From Prorocentrum cordatum (lineage: Eukaryota > Sar > Dinophyceae > Prorocentrales > Prorocentraceae): 64,000 nucleotides of DNA. A program made the position numbers and the translations under genes. The stretch spans positions 1-64,000 of the forward strand of contig CAUYUJ010019100.1 in the NCBI GenBank assembly GCA_963575745.1. The letters are read 5' to 3'. Under the pieces are notes generated by a model. It saw only the letters and a list, made by a program, of their open reading frames with translations, was not told where the DNA came from and made no database searches. Shown piece after piece: positions 20,598-31,039 of this stretch (position 1 is its first letter; each line of letters starts with the position of its first letter).

Positions 20598-20702
20598 ATG
20601 TTTTAATCTGTTTCGGGGCATTTGATTTCGAAATCGTGACGAACTCCCAGGTTTTTGAAGGGTTTCGGCATGCGCGCGTGACGACTCGCGCGTGTGCACT
20701 TT
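20598..20702 (+). repeat. Dispersed repeat, family J copy 2
   Basis: See 19364-19470; imperfect match along the whole length. Confidence 0.6.
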
Positions 20703-20914
20703 GTTGTTTGTTGTTTTGCAAGGTGTTCTTGAAAAGTGATATATTTTGAGAAACGAGCGCGCGCACAGTACCTTTGCAGAGGATGAAGGGGGATACCAGT
20801 TGACTTGGGCTCGTAAAGTTGCAATACCAAGGCGGGTACCATTACTCTCGGGGGGCGGGGGTAGATCCTGTTACTCTTTCAGACAGGAGATCATATGTGG
20901 TTTAAGCTATGTGG

Positions 20915-21115
20915 AACATGCGACGGGGCGGCGACGGCGGCAACCTAGCCGCCGGACCGACGGACAGACCCAGACGAGGGGCGGCGACGAGGCGGCGATG
21001 CGACGACGGCGGCAACATAGCCGCCAGACCGACGGACAGGCCCAGACGACCAGCGGCGACGTGGCGGCGACGGCGGCAACATAGCCGCCAGACCGACAGA
21101 CAGGCCCATTTCCTT
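20915..21115 (+). repeat. ~63-72-bp minisatellite, 3 units
   Basis: GGCGGCAACATAGCCGCC followed by AGACCGACGGACAGGCCCAG repeats three times. Confidence 0.85.
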
Positions 21116-21167
21116 AAAGGAGAAGCAAGAGCCCCTGAGTGCAAACACTGCTCAGGGAATGTATGCT

Positions 21168-21235
21168 TTTTCTCTCTCTCTCTCTCTCTCTCTTTCCCTT
21201 TCTTTCTGTCTCTCTTCCTTTTATCTCGCCAGACG
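21168..21235 (+). repeat. TC microsatellite
   Basis: TCTCTC tract with TTTC interruptions. Confidence 0.9.
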
Positions 21236-22155
21236 AATCTGAAGCGGCAGCCGCCGTCGATCTCTGCCTTCCTGCACTCCTTTATCCTTGCTCCCCTTCG
21301 GGCTTACACAGGGGGCTCGACAGCCCACGCAGGCCGCACAGACTCTGCCACTAGAAGGTCCGTACCAGGTGTCAGTGCAGGTCAAGTGCGCCCCGCTGCG
21401 GGGCCCCGGTTTTGCTACTCCGCCTTGCTCGCACAGCAGCGTTCTGCTCACAATCGCCCAGCGACGAGCAAAAGAGGTCGCCTGCATCGCTGTTCTTTTG
21501 TTGCCGCGCTCTCTCACGTCGTGTTCTCCCTGTTGCAATGTGGGCCCTCAGCACCGTTCCCCGGGACCAGCTTTTCATTCCGCCCAGTGTTTGGTGGTGC
21601 GGGTAAGGACAGGACTCGAAATTATCCTTACCCCTAAGATCGGCAAGGAAAAAACGATGATGATCTTAGGGATAAGCCATCAGAAATTGAGAAAATCCTT
21701 AAGATCGGCATCGAGGTCAGGTGATGCCAAACGTGGGGATAGGGATATGCTTCAAACTGGTAAGGTAAGGGCCACTGTTCAGGGCCACCGTCGTGGTCAA
21801 AAAATGTCCAAGCACCCGTCGTAGCTTTTTCTCCACACCAGGAGAGAGGGGCCGAGTGTCTCCCGCCAGACTTAGCCACTCCCCCGCCCCTCCTGTAAAA
21901 CCGGATTCGTGATGCCTTCCCCCTCCTGCTCCTGCTCCTGCTCTATCCGGTGGTGCTCCTCCTTCGCTGTCTTACTGCTCCTGCCTCCATTCCCCTTCCA
22001 TTCGTCTAGGACTTGGCGACTTCAACCCGCGCTACATTTGGCACGATGCCTAGAATCATCTGAACATCCTTGATGCACTCGCCGATGTATTCGGACCTCT
22101 TACATCGGTTTAACACAGATTCGTCCTGTGTATTCGGACTTGTCCCAGAGGAGTC
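21236..22155. other. No supported gene
   Basis: No recognised coding sequence. A short imperfect inversion, CTTACCCCTAAGATC against GATCTTAGGGATAAG, lies at about 21628-21678. Confidence 0.35.
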
Positions 22156-22159
22156 ATCC

Positions 22160-22345
22160 TCCGTCCGTTCTCCTCCACCCCATCCCTCCCTCCTCCCTCT
22201 TCCCTCCTCCCTCCCTCCTCCTCTCTCTCCCTCCTCCCTTCTCCCTCCTCCCTCGTCCTCTCTCTCCCTCCTCCTCCTCCTCCTTCTCCTCCTCCTCCTG
22301 ATCCTTCTTCTCCTCCTCCGCCTCCTCCTTCTCCTCCTCGCCGTC
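22160..22345 (+). repeat. CTC/CCT pyrimidine tract
   Basis: Polypyrimidine microsatellite with frequent interruptions. Confidence 0.9.
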
Positions 22346-22689
22346 GCGGTGCTAGCACGACCCCAGGAAATCAGGGTTCTAGCAGGGCGTCCTGTCTCTC
22401 AGAGGCCACCAGGGCCTTGGGCCTGGTGGGGGCCCCGTAGGCTCAAGCTGCCGCCGAGTCCTGGGACCGTAAGAAGCGGCTCGGGCTGCAGAGCTGCGCC
22501 TGGTGAAGGGTCTAGGCCTGGAGGCCCACGACGTGGAAGGTCACGACGCCTGAGAGCTGGATCCAGTGGGTTCTTTCCCTTTTTGGGGGGCTGTGATCTG
22601 ATGGGCGGCGACCCACGTCCTGGTTGCAGTTGCAGCCTGCCCGGCCACTGTATCTTCAGGTGGCTCGGCCCGACCCCACCAATTGCAGG

Positions 22690-22850
22690 AAAGGAAAAAA
22701 CACACAGACACAATTCATCGGCGATTCCCAGGAAAATATTGGAAAATATGGGAAGTGGGGGGGGAAACAGAAACCCAGAACATATGGGAGAATATGGGGG
22801 ATCTTTTTATTTGTGTGTATTTATTTGTGTGTCCCAGGGCCCCTTCACAA
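22690..22850 (+). repeat. Dispersed repeat, family C copy 2
   Basis: Full-length copy from AGGAAAGGAAAAAACACACAG to CCCAGGGCCCCTTCA. Confidence 0.8.
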
Positions 22851-23299
22851 TCTTGCGATGACCACGTGATTTACATCGACCTCGCGAGCAGTGAGCGGCC
22901 GTGCCGCGCAAGCCACAGTCGCAGCCGTCCACGTTCACTCCTCACCCTCCGCCTGCCGCCGCCGCTGCCGATGTGCCGATGGCCTGATGCTTCTGCTGCT
23001 CCGTCCTCCCAGGCAGCCGCTGCTTTCGATGCGTGGGCCATCGGTCCTCTCGACCCCTTCCCGAGGGCCCGCTCTCCGTCTCCCGAGTCCCGCTGTGACG
23101 GGTCCCGAGGCACGCCACTGGCCTCCAGATGCTGCACATGGCCACGAGCTGGTCGCCCCGGCTTCTTCAAGGCAGAGCGCCGTGTGTCTGGCCTTCTGCT
23201 CTGTTCGCCGTTAGGGCTCGAGCCCACACAGAGAGCTCAGCGGTGGCCGGAAGTTATAGCTTCTTCGGTGGCAAATCATGGGAGATTGGTGCTACCTCT
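22851..23299. other. No supported gene
   Basis: Several open frames on both strands in GC-rich DNA; none carries a recognised motif. Confidence 0.3.
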
Positions 23300-23452
23300 G
23301 AATTCCGTCTTTCGCGTCGACTGGCGTCGACAAGCGTCTGGGAGCCGGTGAGACAGCGCCGATTCAGCGTCGGCCAGCGTCGATTGGCGTCGATTTTGCG
23401 TCGGTCAGCGTTGATAGTTAGCGTCGACCAGCGTCGATTCGCAAGCGCCGAC
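23300..23452 (+). repeat. GCGTCGAC-type degenerate minisatellite
   Basis: GCGTCGA(C/T) boxes recur roughly every 10-14 bp. Confidence 0.75.
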
Positions 23453-23879
23453 GAGATGGTACGGGAGGCTCTCGCGAGTTGCCACCGAAAGCAGTCTCGT
23501 GGCGACGCGCGCACGAGGGGGCGGCACGAGGGGGGTTGGCGGGGGGCCCTTCGGAGAAGGCCTGATGGGCTTCTGAGAAGGCAGGGACCTTCTTTGCGTT
23601 TGTGGACGACGATCAATGGAGAGGAAGCAGTTTGCCAAATAGTATGCAGATGTCTAAAACATGTTTCAAACATGCGTCAAACATGTTTGAAGCATTTCGA
23701 CACGGTTTTTTCTATACACATGTGTAGACATTGTCAGTTAACCAACGCATGGTCAACTCAATGATCAGTTTGTTAGGATGTCCATTGTCATGGCATCCAC
23801 AACTTTACGTTGCACCTTTGGGGGGCCTCGCCTGTCCCCCAACATTGGTGTCTTTTCTTCTGTGCCCGACGCGTGCTCG

Positions 23880-24000
23880 ATGCGGACTCGGCGCGTATTT
23901 TCGTTACGCAGATTCAGTGCGGATGCGGCGCGGATTCGGCACGGATCCGGCGAGTCCTACGGGGATTCGATACGGATTCGACACGGATAGGGCCGCGAAC
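23880..24000 (+). repeat. CGGATTCGGCACGGAT-type degenerate repeat
   Basis: GGAT.CGGC.CGGAT boxes repeated about eight times with small indels. Confidence 0.7.
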
Positions 24001-24030
24001 GGATAGACAAGGTCCCCCGAGGATGCAGCA

Positions 24031-24207
24031 TACAGTCAACCCGCATAGTAAGGATGGGCAACCTACCCACGGGTACTTTTGCGTCCTTGCCTCCTCGGTC
24101 TATCCTTTGCCCCTTTCGCTGGCCGCTCCCCGCTCGGGAACCCTCGAGCTGGGCGTCCAGGGCCCTCGCGCTCTCACCGCGCATCCTTCCGATGCGTGCC
24201 GACTGTA
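24031..24207 (+). mobile_element. Inverted-repeat element, family S copy 1
   Basis: A 177-bp copy with ends TACAGTCAACCCGCATAGT and (complement of right end) TACAGTCGGCACGCATC, each followed by AGGATG nearby. Uninterrupted, so it serves as the reference for the two copies split by family A (53476-53835 and 55718-56080). Confidence 0.75.
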
Positions 24208-24269
24208 ACCTTCTCAGGCGGGTCTGGGCACTTCTGGGAGGGCCTCCGAGAGGCCCCCCTGCCTTCTAG

Positions 24270-24340
24270 ACACAGACACCATGAATCGTCGATCCCCAGG
24301 AAAATATGGGAAAATATGGGAAGTGGGGGGGAAGACGAAC

Positions 24341-24378
<38 letters not shown>

Positions 24379-24438
24379 TAAATATGGGGACTCCTTTCGT
24401 TTGTGTGTATTTCTTTGTGTGTCCCAGGGCCCCTTTAG
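24270..24438 (+). repeat. Dispersed repeat, family C copy 3, 21-bp flanking duplication
   Basis: This copy lacks the AGGAGGAAA start and has a TA microsatellite in its core. AGAGGCCCCCCTGCCTTCTA(G) at 24249-24269 is repeated at 24439-24460 with one extra C and one substitution. A duplication this long would fit retroposition better than a cut-and-paste insertion. Confidence 0.8.
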
Positions 24439-24458
24439 AGAGGCCCCCCCTGCCTTCC

Positions 24459-25074
24459 AGAAGCTCGCCCCCCCCCCCCCCGTCTCTCGGGGGGCCCGCC
24501 CCTAGGGGAGAGGGACTGCCGCACAGGTCCACGTCGCTCCCCCCCTCCGCCGTCCCCATCCCAGAGAAGGGGGCCAAACAGTCAGAGGAGGACGAGGGGG
24601 GGGAGGGAGGAGGAATCGTCGAGGAGAAACAAAAGAACCACTGACCCTACTGACAGAGTGAGGGCGTGGCCCCACGGAGGTCCCCGTCTTTGCACACGAG
24701 ATGCCAGATCTGGGCGGTTTGGCCCGATCCATCCGCAGGAAAAAACGAAGACTCCCTATCCCTGCTGCTTTGGGCCCTCCTGACTCAGGTTCCCACCCAA
24801 AGGGTTCGGGGAGTCCTTCCATTGCCCACCGAAGGAGGAGGACCTGGATGTAGCCTGGGTCCTCCGCGGAGGCGCAAAGGTAGCATCGCGCGCCGCCCGC
24901 CGCGGCCTGGCTGTGGGGAGAGCTGCCCTCCTCTCCGCGGGCTGCCGCGCACGTGGAACGAGAAAGGGCGCGGAGGATGGCCACGCGCCTCCTCCTCGCA
25001 GCGCGGGGCACGGTGCGCGAAATTGGGTGGTGACCTGTATAGCCGGGGAGGGTCTTTAGAACCCCCCCCCCCAA
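24459..25074. other. No supported gene
   Basis: Contains C and G homopolymer runs and GC-rich DNA. Long reverse-strand frames run through from the neighbouring GAG tract and are not credible genes. Confidence 0.35.
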
Positions 25075-25144
25075 GCAGGAGGAGGAGGAGGAGGAGGAGG
25101 AGGAGGAGGAGGAGAAGCAGGAGGAGGAGGAGGAGGAGGAGGAG

Positions 25145-25227
<83 letters not shown>

Positions 25228-25460
25228 GGGGGGGGATGAGGAGGAGATCAGGAGGAGGGGGGAGGAGGAGGGATGTGGAGGCGGGAGGAGAGGAGGAAGA
25301 AGGAGGAGGAGAGGAGGAGGAGGAGGGCGAGGAGGAGGAGGGGGAGGAGAGGAGGAGGAGGAGGAGAGGAGGAGAGGAGGAGGCGGAGGAGGAGGAGAGG
25401 AGGAGGAGAGGAGGAGGAGGAGGAGGAGGAGGAGGAGGAGGAGGAGGAGGAGGAGGAGGG
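25075..25460 (+). repeat. GAG / CAG / GAG microsatellite block
   Basis: GAG tract, then about 75 bp of CAG (25148-25228) and a second GAG tract. Poly-Gln, poly-Arg, poly-Ala and poly-Ser frames are repeat-driven. Confidence 0.95.
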
Positions 25461-25769
25461 TCGAGCTTGTTCCCCGCAAGGGAATGAAGAAACTGGAGGG
25501 GGGAGGAGGAGCAAAACTGCAGACCCTTCGAGGTTCAGCTTCTCGACGCCTCCCCCGCGCCACCCTCCCGTTCTCGCGCCGCCACGGGAGCCCCTCCCCT
25601 CCGCCAGAGCTGCGAGGCACATGTGCCTGTCCTGAGGCCGCCCCTCCGCGGTGGTCCTCGGGCAGTGCCCCCCCGCGCCGCGGGCCCCCTCCGCCGCCAG
25701 GCACGTCGGCATTGCTCCCGCCGGGCCCCGGCCTCGTCAAGGTCCGTTCGGAGCCCTGCTCCCGCGGGC

Positions 25770-26008
25770 CTCCTCCTCCTCCTCCTCCTCCTCCTTCTCC
25801 TCCTCCTCGTCCTCCTCCTCCTCCTCCTCCTCCTCCTCCTCCTCCTCCTCCTCCTCCCTACCTCCCCCTCCCTCCCTCCTCTCCTCCCTCCCCCCTCCCC
25901 TCCCCTCCCTCTCCTTCCTCCCTCACTCCCTCTCTCCGTCCTCCCTCCTCCCTTATCCCTCCTCCCTCCTCCCTCCTCCCTCCTCCTCTCTCTCCCTCCT
26001 CCTTTCAG
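25770..26008 (+). repeat. CTC/CCT pyrimidine tract
   Basis: CTC microsatellite grading into CCTCCCT repeats. Confidence 0.95.
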
Positions 26009-26169
26009 TACCCTTTCAGTAAGGGCTCCACGGCGCGCGATGGCGCCAAAGCCCGTCAGTCGGGCGCCTCCTTGCGGGCGCTGAACGTCTCCTCCGTGTC
26101 TTCTTTGCGAAGAGCGCCCCTCCCTTCGGCTCGCAAGCTGAGGGACGCTCAACCTTCTCTGGTCTTTAG

Positions 26170-27035
26170 CTTTGCTTGTTGTCGTGAGCTTCTGCCGACC
26201 AGGCTGGTCGGTTGCTCGGCCTCGCCTGTCACGCAAGGCGGCGGCTCCTCTGGGATGCTTGCCGTGGAGCTCGGTGCTCCATCTTGTACTTTGCCGCTGG
26301 CGGACTTTGCTTCCGTGCTGGAGTCGTAGCTGTCTGGCGGCCCGCCCTTCGGCCGCTCACGGGCTGCGGGCCGCCAGTCCTTTGCTTCTCTCCTTCGCGT
26401 GGTGGTCATCGCCATGTCGAAGCTGCTGTCATGTCCTGCTGGCAGCCCGCCCTTCGGCCTTCTGGCTGCGAGCTGCCATTCAGAGTCATGTCCGTGTAGT
26501 CGCTGTCGTATTTCCTCTCGGGCGCCAGCTGACCATTGTGTCTGTTGCCGTCTTGCATTCGGGCGTCGTACTCGGGTGCTCGCCTCCTTCACAGCCGTGC
26601 CAGACACCAGATCCACCGCTGGACCCCCCGATTCGCGTGGCGACGCGATGCCTAGTAGCCGCAATGGCACACTAGGATTTTGCGCTCTAACGCATTGCAG
26701 CATACGTGGCGACGTCGAGCCTAGTAGCCTTGATGGCACACTAGGTTTTTGCATTCTAACACCAGATTCCAGCCCTTGAGGTTGCCGCCTGTCTTGCGGT
26801 AGGGCGCAGGGAGAACATGTCGATGCGTCGACCCGAGCGTGCTCAAGGGTACTGTCCTCGACCACCGCTACCATGCGCCGACCCATTGCATGCCATGCCA
26901 CCGCTTGGCGTCTCGTAGCCATGCCTGTGGTAGCTGCAGTCTTGTTGGTAGTTGCCGCCGTAGACGTCGCTGGTGGTGTAGCTGCCGTTGTCGCCGTTGG
27001 TGATGTCCTTCTCCTGTCCGTGGTTGAGGTACCTG
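26170..27035 (-). CDS. Reverse-strand open frame, unknown
   Basis: Reverse frame with Arg/Ser/Thr/Ala-rich, mostly disordered-looking sequence downstream of the zinc-finger frame at 27429-28343. It holds a locally repeated peptide (QKPSVPSRLLG / QNPSVPLRLLG), from a roughly 65-bp tandem duplication at about 26640-26760. It may continue the same decayed element. No family recognised. Confidence 0.25.
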
Positions 27036-27407
27036 TCATATCTGGTGTTCATGCCGTTGGTTGGTGCTGCTCTGGCTATTCTGAAGCCCCATCTTGCGAT
27101 GGTCATCTCGTCGAGCTGGGCAGCTGCAGCAAAGTCGAATTCCTCTGCGGCTGTCTCCTTCAGCTGGGTTTCGTGGATGGGGGTGGCTGGGTTGGCAACG
27201 ATCGTGGTGCTGCCCGGACTTGTAGTGTCTCGTCGTGCTGCACGTCGCCGCCGTGTGCTTGATGATGTGGTGGCTCTCGGGAAGCATCCAGCAGATAGAG
27301 GCCTCGGCGCGTAAAGCGAGGGAGGGTACCTTCGCTTCGGCGGCGGCGTGCATGAAGCTGAGGACTTCTCTCGTGACAGAGTTAGCTGGGTAGAGCGCGT
27401 TGGCCAT
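27036..27407 (-). pseudogene. Continuation of the zinc-finger frame after a stop
   Basis: In the same phase as the frame ending at 27429: after a TGA the translation resumes without frameshift and keeps protein-like composition (NSVTREVLSFMHAAAEAK). This suggests one longer ancestral frame now broken, though a natural end at 27429 with chance continuation cannot be excluded. Confidence 0.35.
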
Positions 27408-27428
27408 ATGTTCTGTGGCGTCGGCTGG

Positions 27429-28343
27429 TCACCACGGCATTTCCTTCGAGCGTTGTCTGCTGGCGCGGTTGGCGATATCATCAGCATGATCGTAGTGGTG
27501 CCAAGTCCTTCTCGGTATCTCGGCATATATCGCGGCGATCTCGCCTTTCCAGATCGCGTCGCGGACGAGCTGTATGTCGTGTGCTGATGTCGGTGCTTCG
27601 CCGTCGTTGCTGGCGTCGATCGTGTGGTAGTCCAGGCCGCTCGCGCTGGTTACTGTGCTGGTAGCCATGGTCTGTTGGAGGTCGCCTGGCCGCCGCGGTC
27701 GGTCGGTGATGAGGACCACTTCCTGTCGTTCGGCTGGCTCGGGTGGCTTTGGTGCGGTGGGTTGGTGCTTCGTGGATTGGATGGCGGCGTAGACCTTCGG
27801 AACGACGGGCGACGTCTCCAAGAGTGGGAGCGGCGTGATGTCGATCTTGTGGGCGGGTATCGCACTGAAGGTCGCGTGTCGGCCGCTCCTCTTGTTTGTT
27901 GCCGTGGTCGTCGCTATGGCGTTGAGGCTGTCTGCTATTTGCTGTTCGGTGAGCGGCGCCATCGTCATGGTGTGCCAGGCGTACCAGGACTTTCGGCAGC
28001 GGTGGGCTACCGCAAGGTGGTTCAGGAGCCTCGGGAAAGTGTGGAACTCCGTCTTGCAGCACCTGCACGCCGTGCCCGTCGCCCATCGTCGGGGGTTCTC
28101 GCGGTCGGGGTGGTCCCTTCCCATGTGCACTGCCATGCCCTGCTTGGTGGCTGCGCGGCCACAGACGTAGCAGACGTATTTCGTCTCGGCGGCGCCGTCG
28201 GATTGGTCGATCTCGGCGGTGCTCGAGGAGATGAGGGTCATCTGGATATCCTTCTGGAACTTCGCGAGCTGGGCCTGGTCTCGCATGTAGTGCAGGTAGG
28301 CCTTTGTGGCTGCCTTGACCGCGTTGGTGAAGTGCTTGGGCAT
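27429..28343 (-). CDS. Protein with two C2H2 zinc fingers, likely retroelement-derived
   Basis: 304 codons from the first ATG, but the frame is open upstream of it (to about 28440) with matching composition, so the start is uncertain. Finger 1 uses C58, C61, H73 and H78; finger 2 uses C93, C96, H109 and H114. A helical, Gln/Lys-rich segment precedes them; the C-terminal part is Pro/Thr-rich. No reverse transcriptase motif is visible nearby. C2H2 fingers downstream of the polymerase are known in non-LTR elements, so a 3' remnant is likely (inference). It could instead be an independent zinc-finger gene. Confidence 0.45.
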   Translation of the reverse strand: MPKHFTNAVKAATKAYLHYMRDQAQLAKFQKDIQMTLISSSTAEIDQSDGAAETKYVCYVCGRAATKQGMAVHMGRDHPDRENPRRWATGTACRCCKTEFHTFPRLLNHLAVAHRCRKSWYAWHTMTMAPLTEQQIADSLNAIATTTATNKRSGRHATFSAIPAHKIDITPLPLLETSPVVPKVYAAIQSTKHQPTAPKPPEPAERQEVVLITDRPRRPGDLQQTMATSTVTSASGLDYHTIDASNDGEAPTSAHDIQLVRDAIWKGEIAAIYAEIPRRTWHHYDHADDIANRASRQRSKEMPW

Positions 28344-28429
28344 CTTGCGGGCCCAGTTGACGATGCCGCTGTCGTGCTGGTTCTTGCTCGGCCACCTGTC
28401 TCGCGGGAGGCGCTTTCGGAGAAGTGTAA

Positions 28430-28830
28430 AGTCCTGCTTTCAGCAGGTGGCTCCAGGTGCCTCCGCGCTGCCGCTGGCTGTCAAGTAGCTGGAGTAAGAC
28501 CGCAGGCGCATGGTTCAGGAGCCGCGGTACGTAGGTAGCGTAGTCGGGCTGCCGTCTGGTGTGCGTCGAGGTCGGGGACGCCCGTCTTCGCGATCGCCTC
28601 GCCGGTGGTGGTGTGCCTGTCGGGCGCGTTCGTCTTGAGGCAGGGGCGCCGCCACCCGGCAGGGGCCCATGCACTTGGCAGCGATGTGGTTGCGGTCGTT
28701 CTTGGTCAGGCCCTTCCAGACGTGGTGGTCGTGGGTCAGCGACGAGGTCGAGGGCGCGTGTGCGTATTGCAGATTGGCCTTCGTCGATAGCCTCTTGCGG
28801 CGAAGGATCTGTTTCTCCATCGGTCGTGCT
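28430..28830 (-). pseudogene. Frameshifted upstream part of the zinc-finger element
   Basis: Two reverse frames carry protein-like segments (KANLQYAHAPSTSSLTHDHH, then DYATYVPRLLNHAPAVLLQL) that would join the 27429-28343 frame only through frameshifts near 28430 and about 28650. Read as decayed coding sequence of the same unit. Confidence 0.35.
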
Positions 28831-28862
28831 GCTCCGAGTGTTCTGTTGACTCTGAGGCAGAT

Positions 28863-28985
28863 CTTCCCTCCTCCTTCCTCCTCCTCCTCCTCCTCCTCTT
28901 TCTCCTCTCCCTCCTCCTCCTCCCTCCTCCTCCTCCTCCTGCTTTTCTCCTCCTCCTCCTCCTCCTCCTCCTCCTTCTCCTCTGA
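28863..28985 (+). repeat. CTC pyrimidine tract
   Basis: CCTCCTCCT microsatellite. Confidence 0.95.
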
Positions 28986-29029
28986 CGGGGCTCAAGAGAC
29001 GCGGGTCCATGCAAACGGGGGTCAGCCAG

Positions 29030-29145
29030 GTCGCTGGATCTTGCAGGATCCTGCAGGGCCAGGGGTGCACCGACCCGGGATTGGGTGCAGGATCCTCTGG
29101 GATCATGCGGGGTCTTGCGGGATCCTGCGAGGCCTGACTGAGCCG
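29030..29145 (+). repeat. GGGATCCTGC degenerate repeat
   Basis: GGATC.TGCAGG-like boxes recur about eight times at 9-15 bp spacing. Confidence 0.7.
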
Positions 29146-29364
29146 GGTCTGGATTGACGCGTGTCAGTAGGTCCCCGAGGCTCGTGGGCGGGAGTCTGTG
29201 ATGGCGGGTCCGTCCGCGGCGACGAGAGGCCTTCCCCAGTGGCCGAGGAGGCTCACAACATCCAGCCACCTCGAGCCTCGAAGCTCGAGCACGCTCGAGC
29301 GCGGCCGTTCTCCCTGAGCCCCCCCCCTTCTCCACCAGACACATCGCGGCAGTGGACCCTCCAT

Positions 29365-29811
29365 CCTCCCGGCCCCCTCCACCAGACACCCCTCGACAAT
29401 GCATCCTCGAGCCTCCTGGCCCCCTCCACGAAGCACACACCTCGGCGCTGCGTCCTCGAGCCTCCTGGCCCCCTCCACGAAGCACACACCTCGGCACTGC
29501 GTCCTCGAGCCTCGTGGCCCCCCTCCACGAAACGCACCTCGACGCTGCGTCCTCGAGCCTCCTGGCCCCCTCCACGAAGCACACACCTCGACACTGCGTC
29601 GTCGAGCCTCCTGGCCCCCTCCACGAAGCACACACCTCGACGCTGCGTCCTCGAGCCTCCTGGCCCTCCTCCACGAAGCACACACCTCGGCACTGCATCC
29701 TCGAGCCTCCTGGCCCCCTCCACGAAACACACCTCGGCACTGCGTCCTCGAGCCTCCTGGCCCCCCTCCACGAAGCACACACCTCGGCACTGCGTCCTCG
29801 AGCCTCCTGGC
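29365..29811 (+). repeat. 49-bp tandem array, ~9 units
   Basis: GCCTCCTGGCCCCCTCCACG recurs at 29411, 29460 and 29509, then about every 48-49 bp. A period one above a multiple of three keeps all three forward frames open. The array resumes after the inserted family D element at 30009. Confidence 0.95.
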
Positions 29812-30008
29812 TCGGGTCGGGCGAAAGGGGGGGTGGGTGGGAAAGGGGGGGTTACGAAATCTGCTGCATGTAGCTGGTTTCGGCCCCACCGAGGGGCTCG
29901 TTCCTCGATACATGGCCGCCTCCGGCGCCGGGAGGCGCCGGGAAAATCAGCTACGTGAGCTGATTCTCAAACCCCCCCTTTGCTATCCCCCCCTTTCGCC
30001 CGGCCCGA
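29812..30008 (+). mobile_element. TCGGG element, family D copy 2, 5-bp TSD
   Basis: 197 bp, ends TCGGGTCGGGCGAAAGGG and (complement of right end) TCGGGCCGGGCGAAAGGG. CTGGC occurs at 29807-29811 and again at 30009-30013; uninterrupted array units have a single CTGGC at this place. Internal hairpins as in copy 1, including AATCAGCTacgtgAGCTGATT. Confidence 0.92.
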
Positions 30009-30115
30009 CTGGCCCCCTCCACCAGACACGTCTCGGCTCGGGGACCTCGACTCCCCCTGGTCGCGGCAGCCCCGTAAAGGTCGGCCCGCGCGCCCAGCGG
30101 CGCGGAGCGAGGACC

Positions 30116-30283
30116 GAGGAGGGGGAGGAGCAGGAGGAGGAGGGGGAGGAGGAGGAGGAGGAGGAGGAGGGGCAGGAGGAGGAGGGGGAGGAGGAGGAGG
30201 AGGAGGAGGAGGAGGAGGAGGAGGAGGAGGAGGAGGAGGAGGAGCAGGAGGAGCAGGAGGAGGAGGAGCAGGAGGAGGAGGAG
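30116..30283 (+). repeat. GAG microsatellite
   Basis: GAG tract with CAG and GGG interruptions. Confidence 0.95.
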
Positions 30284-30285
30284 CT

Positions 30286-30459
30286 CCCAGACATCATCGC
30301 GCCGTGAGAAAACCAGGACGGGAGGTGTTTCGCAAGGTTCGGGTCCCAGGTGCGCCCTCGCCGGGCCTCGGGGTCGTGACAAACGGCTCGGGACGAAAAA
30401 GCTGGTCCTGGAACTTCCGGGGACGCCGCCCCGAAAAAGTCCGGACGTCGCACGTCTGG
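30286..30459 (+). mobile_element. CCCAGACATG element, family A
   Basis: Starts CCCAGACATCATCGCGCCGT, ends GTCGCACGTCTGG and runs directly into a family B copy. Confidence 0.85.
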
Positions 30460-30645
30460 CCCAGACCCCCTCGGGTAATGAAAAAATCACGACGGGGGGT
30501 TTATGGTTATTTTCGGCCTCCGGGGGCCCTCGCCGGGCCTCGGGAGCGTGAAAAAACGACTCTGGATGAAAAACCGGTCCAGGGCAATAGGTCGAGACCT
30601 CCAGGGGTCGACGTAATGAAAAAATCATGACGTCGGGGGTCTGGG
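30460..30645 (+). mobile_element. CCCAGACCCC element, family B
   Basis: Starts CCCAGACCCCCTCGGGTAAT and ends GACGTCGGGGGTCTGGG. About 186 bp. Confidence 0.9.
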
Positions 30646-31039
30646 GGGGGGGGGCAAGGCTGCGAGGGAGCAGTGTTGGCGGCCCACAGGGGGCCGTTCC
30701 ACGCCGCCCGCGGGCCGAGATCCCAGACCCCCGGCATCGTGATTTTTTTTTTTTCGCAGCGTCGGCACCCTCGAGGGGGTCTCGGACCGCTGGCTGTAAA
30801 CATCACAGCGCCGGATGGGATGCAAGTCCTGGGAGGTTAAATTCTGTATCGGCGCTGGCGTTTACGCGGTCGATAACGGGCTTCCTTTGGGTTAATCCAG
30901 CGCAGTCCGGCTCAATCCCGCTTCCTTCCGGGGCAATCCAGCCTATAATCCCCGGCTGAATCTGGCCTGCTCCAGGGAAGTGGCCCCCGAATCGGGCTGA
31001 GTTGCCCTCAATCGTTCCAGTGAAGACCTTCCAGACGGA
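30646..31039. other. No supported gene; possible partial family B end
   Basis: CCCAGACCCCCGGCATCGTG near 30722 and CTCGAGGGGGTCTCGG near 30772 look like two B termini with the centre deleted. Otherwise nothing recognised. Confidence 0.35.

Noticed and set aside
24502-25740. 412-codon reverse frame
   Set aside because: Core is poly-Ser/Leu/Ala from GAG and CAG repeats; flanks show no motif.
27481-29106. 541-codon reverse frame overlapping the zinc-finger frame
   Set aside because: Shifted phase gives Arg/His/Pro-rich text without motifs; the finger-bearing phase is the credible one.
29365-29811. Direct-repeat array resembling CRISPR
   Set aside because: Units are contiguous with no unique spacers, in a eukaryotic context and without cas genes.
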